Of a stretch of DNA of 64,000 nucleotides, positions 58,331 to 64,000 are shown piece after piece. The stretch lies in assembly GCA_021030915.1 (NCBI GenBank), contig JAGEMR010000079.1, forward strand, positions 80,712 through 144,711. Reading direction: 5' to 3'. Position numbers and translations under genes: made by a program. Numbering within the stretch: the stretch's first letter is position 1; every line of letters begins with the position of its first letter. The notes under the pieces are model-generated. The model did no database searches, was not told the origin of the DNA, and was given only the letters and a program-made list of their open reading frames with translations. The stretch is from Astrothelium macrocarpum (Eukaryota > Ascomycota > Dothideomycetes > Trypetheliales > Trypetheliaceae).

Positions 58331-59940
58331 TATTATTCTTCTTCCATTCTAATACGTAATTTCATATATTATTTATTATAAATATAAATTGGTCCGTCTT
58401 TTTCGATTTTAATGCCGAAATTTTGTACCGTTTTTAATATTTTCTATCATCGTTATTTCACGGATTTTATTAAATAATAAAATACCGTTATAATAAAAAA
58501 ATATGAAATTTATTTTATATATCATCGTATATATAAAATACATTTTCATTCTGAAAAATATAATAAATATTTTTATCATGAATAATTCTATAATATTTAA
58601 ATTATAAAATTAGAATGGAAAAAATTAAAATCTGAAAAGAAACGTTTAAAAAAAGATATTAAACAAATTTTTGTGAAATAATAAAAGATTTAAAAAAAAG
58701 AAACTGAAATTCGTTTAATTTTATAAATGATATTCATAAAAAAAATATATTTATAAAAATAAATGGATTTATTCGATAATTATGCGGCCGAAATGATCGT
58801 AATAGAAGAAAAGAAGATCACGGAATAGGAATAAAAAAAACGCGATCAATTCCTAATTCCGAATAATTCTTCTTCAGATTTTATCTTAAATTCTAAAATC
58901 TGAAATATTCTAAATAATTATTCTCCTTTAATTTGGAAAATTGATTTTGATTCTATCATTACTGAAATTTCTATCGAAATTTTTATTAAAATTTTTTGAA
59001 ATTTTGATATTTTTTTTTGAAAAAAAAGATTGATTTTTTCATTTTTGATATTTTTTGATTTTTGATTAATATTTTTTTAAATTTTTCAATAATTTTTACG
59101 TATTTTTTGAAAATAGATATTCTTTTTATTTAATCAGATACGATTTATTATAATAATCAAATATTTTTTTTATTTTAAATTTATTTTTCTTTTTTAATTC
59201 AAAATAAAAAATCTTTTAATATAATATCATTATATTTATTAATTAGAATAAAAATATATAAAATATTGAATAAATTTTGATATCTGATAATAATTTTAAT
59301 TTAAAATTTATCAATTCTTTTTATTCTTTTATCAAAAATGGTCCGATTTTAATTGATTCCAATTTTTTTATTAATAATTTATTTTTAAAATTTTTGATAA
59401 ATAAATATATTTTATTTTTCTTTTTTAATTGAGGTCTATTTTTTTTGAAAATATTGATTTTTTTATTTCTGATTAATATTTATTAATTATTTCTTTTAAT
59501 ATTTTTTTATATTTATATCAAAATTTCCAATTTTTATATTATATTTTATTATATTTAATCTGAAGATATTTTTATATTTTATTTAATTCGATTTCCGTTA
59601 TTTTAATCTAAAATATATTCCATTAATATCTTTTATATAATTAATGATATTTTCTAATTCAATATTAATTATATTATAAATAATAAAAATATCCAATTAT
59701 TTTATTGATTATTTATATAATATTTTAAATATTATTTTAATATTTAATTTATATATTTTATTTGATCATTTATTTTTTTATGATAAATTATAAATATTTT
59801 CAATTTGATTCTAAATTCATTTAAAATTATTTTTCAATAAATTGATATAAATTTTTGATTTTTATCAGATATAATATTTATTAGAATTTCAAAATATTTG
59901 ATTATTTTTTAAAATAATAATTCAATTATATGAATTATTC

Positions 59941-60180
59941 AATAATAATATATTTTATTAATTTATTCATAATAATCATAATTATATCATATTTTAATTC
60001 TATTATTAGATTTTATAATTCTAATAAATTCGTAATAAAATTTATAATGATTTATTCAAATGATATATATAATGATTCTATCAGTATAATTATTCCTTTT
60101 TTTATTAATATATTATATTTATTCTTTTGATACGATTCATATTTAATAATATAATTTTAAATATATTCTTTCATTCTTTT
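59941..60180 (-). pseudogene. Integrase core remnant of Gypsy pol
   Basis: Minus-strand translation gives YI*NYIIKYESYQKNKYN, matching the Gypsy zinc-finger end (..C..CQ..K), then INFITNLLEL and YDIIMIIMNKLIKY. Relatives have MDFI and VDRLTKY at these places, so the first catalytic Asp is Asn (codon 60,040-60,042) and a second conserved Asp is Asn (59,965-59,967). In-frame stops are present. Confidence 0.8.
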
Positions 60181-61169
60181 AAAATAATAATTTCATTAGA
60201 TATTTTTAATAATTTGAATGATTTTTGAATATTTATAAAATTTCTCATCATAATATTTATTGATGATCTTTTTAATTCTATTTTTTAAAATAATTATTTT
60301 TTATTCTATATATCGTTTTTCTTTTATAATCATCAGAATCGTATTCAATTTAATATAATTCTTTAATATTATTCTATTTTTATTTAATTTGAGAATTATT
60401 TAATTATTAATTTCTTTTTTCATATAATCCGTCCTTTAATTTAATATATTAATCCAAGAATTATCTTTTTCTGGAATATATTTAATGACAAATTTATATT
60501 ATTCTAAAAATTCTGATCATTTAATTTATCATCAATTTAATTATTTTAAAATTATAAAATAAATCAGATTTTTATGATTTATAAAAATTTTTAAAAATAA
60601 TAATCTTTTAATATAAATTTTCCAATATTATAATATAATAATTATTATAAAAAAATTTTTATCATGAATATCATAATTCTATTCTAATTTTAAAAATTTT
60701 CTAGAATAATATTTTATTAAATATCATTTTTTATTTATTATTTTTTATCATAAATATATTTTTATTATCAAATCAAATATATTAATTTTTATTTATATTA
60801 ATTCTGATAATTCGATCATTTTTAATTTTATAAATAATTTTTTTTAAATATTTCGAATATTATTTTTTTATATCTTTTTCAAATAAAAAGATTATTTTTT
60901 TTCATAAATTCCGTCAAAAATTATATTTTAAAAAAATATTTTTTAATAAATCTACGATTATAATTAATAAATTTAAAAAAGAATTATATATTTTTTATAT
61001 TTTTCAATTCTGGTCAATTTTTGATTAATTTTATTTTATCTGAATTAATTTAAATTATTTTAATTCTAATAATATAATCTAAAAAATTGATTTTTTTGAT
61101 TCAGAATTCATATTTCGAAAATTTTAATTATAAATTATATTTATCAAATTCTATAAATATCTATTTTAT

Positions 61170-61580
61170 ATATTATATATATTTATTCCGAATTTTAAAA
61201 TAAATAAAAATATCATTTAAATATATTATAATAAATTAATCGAAATATAATTATAATATATTATTAATAAATATTTGATAATTAATTAATATATTCGTGA
61301 ATCCGAATAATATAATAAAATATTCAAAATATTCATATTTTATTCAAAATATTATTTTTTATTTTTCATTTTCTTTTATTTATATAAAATTATAAATTTT
61401 TAATAAATCTAATTTAATAAATTATTATATATCTAAAAATTTATTTTATAATTTTATAATATTAAATAACGAATATCAAATTTTTATTATTATTTTATTA
61501 AATTATTTATAATCAATATATAATTATAAATTTTTATTCTTTTTTAATATAAAAAAAATCGGATATTTTATAAATAATTC
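61170..61580 (-). pseudogene. Reverse transcriptase remnant of Gypsy pol
   Basis: Minus-strand frame reads PIFFILKKNKNL*LYIDYK*LN, then FIKLDLLKIYNFIY, then GFTNILINYQIF and YLNDIFIYF. These align by eye with the RT signatures for motif 1, motif A (KLDL, Asp codon 61,407-61,409 kept) and the catalytic YLDD box, here YLND (61,212-61,223). Several stops, all explicable as TGG or CGA/CAA converted to TAA/TGA. Confidence 0.85.
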
Positions 61581-61984
61581 CGATTTTCTGATAAAATTCT
61601 TTTTAAAATTTTTATTCAAATATTTTTATAATATTTTAAATTTTTTATTAAATAATATATATATAAATCTGAATATAGATTATTTTTTTATAAAAAATTT
61701 ATTTTATGATTTCATGATTAATATTTAAATAATATTTTAATATCTAATTTTTCTTTAAAAAGATATATTCATTTTTTATATTTTAAAAAAATTCCGGAAA
61801 TTATTAGAATAATTTTCAAATTATTAATTTTTTGATTTTTTTATTTTATAAAAATATCTATTATATCTAAAATTCTTTTAATAAAAATTTTATTTTTTGA
61901 AATGATTTATATAAAATAATCATTCATCTCATCTTCTATCATATTTGAATACGAAGATTTTGATATAATCCTATAATTATATCC

Positions 61985-62230
61985 ATTCATTTTCAATATT
62001 CCATTTTTTTAATTGATTATTAGATTATATTATTATAATCAAAATAATTTTAATATAATATCATATCTGATTATGATAATGATATCAAACGCGATTTTTT
62101 TAATATATTCTATGATAGTTATGAATATTGGCCGAATTTCTTCCGAAATTTCACCAATCTCTGGCATTTTTTCTTCTATCATTACGCGTATTATATATTT
62201 CTGATCTTTTGATTTGATTAATAAATTCAA
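61985..62230 (-). pseudogene. Retropepsin (aspartic protease) C-terminal remnant
   Basis: The minus-strand frame ends FDIIIIIRYDIILKLF, stop, L, two stops, YNLIIN, stop, KNG. The family signature is YDIILGLPWL..YNP.INW..G, so Gly, Pro, Trp and Arg codons have been lost by G-to-A/C-to-T change, and the Trp/Arg codons became stops. The N-terminal DSG-type active site was not located. Confidence 0.82.
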
Positions 62231-63509
62231 TAATTTTTAAAATATCTTAAATATAAAATTCCTATTTATTTCTGAATTGATTAATATTTTGATTTTTTTC
62301 TTTTTTTCCAATATTATTATAATATATAATAAATGATTAAATATCTGAATAATATTTAAATTTATATATATATTCTGTATATAGAATTTAAATCTTTTTT
62401 TTATAATAAATATATTTTTATCACGATTTATTTAATAAATATAATTGAATATTATATTATTCTATAATTATTATAATATAGATAATTTTTTTTATTTTTA
62501 TAAAATTATTTATTAATTAATATATATATTTTTTTTTATTATTGATAAATAAAATAATTGATAAAATTATAATTTTTTTATAATTATCATTTATATTATT
62601 TTAATTTTTTTATTATATGAATTTTATAATTCTTATTTTTATATTAATAATAATATTTTTTTTATAATCGGAATATTTTTTATTTATAAATATCTATTTT
62701 TAAAAATAATTTTTAATTCAATAATTATAAATAGATTATATTGATAAATTCATTTAAAAATATTTTATATTTTTTTTGAATAATGACGTATTTATAGATA
62801 TAATTTTTTTTATTTTTTTATTTATAAATATATCCTTTTATTATTAATTATATATATATCTTCTGTAATTTTTATTATAATATTATTATTATTATATCTT
62901 CTGATATTTAAAATATTATAAATTTTATATATTAATAATATTATTTTATCAAATATTTTTTTTTATTTTTTGATATTTTTGATATTTTAATAATTAATAT
63001 TTTTAATTTCGATATTTTTCTGATAAAATTAATCATTTATAATTCGGATTAATTATATTAAATGAAATATTCTTTTATATTTCAAAATTTTCTAATAATA
63101 ATTCTATTAAAATTCCAAATTATTTTTTAAAAATTTGTATTATAATAATGTATATTGAATAATTAAAGATTATATATAATCTGATCATAAAATGATTTTT
63201 ATGATTAGATTAATTTAATATTTTTCTAATATATTATTAGAATATGAATTCAATTATTAATTATTTTCGTATAATGCGATTTATTTATTAATTTATTTAC
63301 GTGATATATTCTTATATTTTTTCGCGGATTTTTTATAAATTTTTTAATATCAAAAATGGATTATTCTTTTTATTATTATTCTATTAATCGAATTGCCATT
63401 TATTTTTTTTATCAGATATTTTTTGAATAATCTTTTTAATCAAAATTTTTTTATCCGAATAATCTATTAAAATTATATTAATTTTTTTCTTCATAATCAC
63501 GATTTTTTA

Positions 63510-63762
63510 TCATATTATATTGAATTTGAACCGGTAATTTTTCGTAAAATGTTCTTCTTTTTTATAAAAATAATATTTTTTATTTTTAGATCCTTTTTTT
63601 GGATGAATATTATTCTTTTTTTTTTTTTCTGATAAAATTAAAATTCATCAGATTATTATAATTATTATTCTGAATTCGTGAATTTCTCCGTCTAACGATT
63701 AATTTTCGGCCTCCTCTTTTTTCTAAAATCTTCATATATAATTTATTATTTAATTCAATCAT
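63510..63762 (-). pseudogene. Gag C-terminal remnant with mutated CCHC zinc knuckle
   Basis: The minus-strand segment begins IELNNKLYMKILEKRGGRK, like the end of Gypsy gag capsid. After a one-base slip in a 13-A run (about 63,620-63,633) comes KKYYFYKKEEHFTKNYRFK (knuckle 63,534-63,575). The spacing C-x2-C-x4-H-x4-C is kept, but all three Cys are Tyr and the Gly before His is Glu. TGY-to-TAY and GGA-to-GAA are the expected G-to-A changes. Confidence 0.82.
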
Positions 63763-64000
63763 TATCTTTATTAATTAAAATAAAATATCTATGATATCTA
63801 TATAATATATTAATTCGTCTTTAACATTATTTTTAAATTTTCTATAAAATATAAAACGGAATATTTTTTCATTCTATTTGATTTATTAAATATATTTCTG
63901 AAATTTAATTATATAATCTATTATTAAAATCTTTTATTTAATATTCAGAATTATTTATTCAATTATTATTTATTGATTAAATATTCCGAATATTTTAATA

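Larger units (their letters stand above)
57965..64000 (-). mobile_element. RIP-degraded Ty3/Gypsy LTR retrotransposon (5' part beyond window)
   Basis: The 6-kb AT-rich block is not empty. Read on the minus strand from high to low coordinates it keeps, in the Ty3/Gypsy order, gag with zinc knuckle (63.5-63.8 kb), aspartic protease (62.0-62.2 kb), reverse transcriptase (61.2-61.6 kb) and integrase (59.9-60.2 kb). Stop codons replace Trp and Arg codons, Tyr replaces Cys, Asn replaces catalytic Asp, and Lys/Glu replace Gly: the amino-acid shadow of G-to-A and C-to-T change on both strands. The outer 3' LTR end is proposed at TGTTATGATCC (57,965), because integrated LTRs end in TG..CA. The element cannot be active. 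Protease-RT-integrase order excludes Ty1/Copia, in which integrase precedes RT. Confidence 0.87.

Noticed and set aside
59930..60130. Small Ile/Asn/Tyr-rich plus-strand frame in the AT block
   Set aside because: It is antisense to the integrase remnant and its composition is only what AT-rich DNA gives.
62013..62204. Small plus-strand frame in the AT block
   Set aside because: Antisense to the protease remnant.
57715..64000. AT-rich block as mitochondrial DNA or an organelle-derived insert
   Set aside because: G+C is too low, there are no tRNA, cox or nad-like motifs, and Gypsy domains are found on the minus strand.
1..64000. CRISPR arrays, tRNA, rRNA and riboswitches
   Set aside because: No regularly spaced repeats, cloverleaf-like segments with TPsiC-type boxes, or rRNA-like conserved stretches were noticed by eye; a covariance-model scan was not possible.

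Overview
This is nuclear DNA of a filamentous ascomycete (Pezizomycotina). The genes are split by short GT..AG introns of about 48-180 bp. The gene set is typical of that group: a multidomain acetyl-CoA carboxylase, a Cdc11/AspA-type septin, a PTH11-like membrane protein, a BEACH protein and secondary-metabolism enzymes. Codon use and intron style do not settle the class or genus. Products are called by reading motifs against remembered family patterns; no database was searched.

Layout. 1-4,866: 3' two thirds of acetyl-CoA carboxylase. 5,191-9,607: a 4.4-kb block bounded by ~52-bp inverted repeats; it carries an intact MFS transporter and a broken adenylation-domain pseudogene, with a short MITE-like pair at its right edge. 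11,098-12,779: JEN1-type carboxylate permease. 15,036-18,164: large disordered serine-rich protein. 19,677-20,784: tyrosine-phosphatase-like protein. 21,177-22,962: PQ-loop membrane protein. 25,198-43,288: a mostly housekeeping stretch with septin, Hsv2-type PROPPIN, vacuolar subtilisin-like protease, a ~2,630-residue BEACH-WD40 protein, nitroreductase, mitochondrial ribosomal protein bS16m and NAD(P)H-hydrate epimerase, followed by a small membrane protein at 44 kb.

45,252-56,501 looks like a compact secondary-metabolite locus. It holds an O-methyltransferase, a divergent PTH11-like seven-helix protein, an A-T-TE (condensation-free) NRPS-like synthetase, a short-chain dehydrogenase and an NmrA/isoflavone-reductase-like protein. 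The last three are co-oriented. The A-T-TE layout is that of the arylpyruvate-dimerising family (TdiA/AtrA/MicA type). No aminotransferase, prenyltransferase or transcription factor of the usual kind is seen in the window, so the product cannot be named.

57,715-64,000 is extremely AT-rich and looks empty, but minus-strand translation recovers, in order, gag zinc knuckle, retropepsin, reverse transcriptase and integrase of a Ty3/Gypsy LTR retrotransposon. It is destroyed by C-to-T/G-to-A mutation of the RIP kind. Its 3' LTR end lies near 57,965 and its 5' part runs off the window. The surviving cytosines sit almost only after T, an unusual context that merits measurement. The metabolite locus therefore sits directly beside a mutated repeat compartment.
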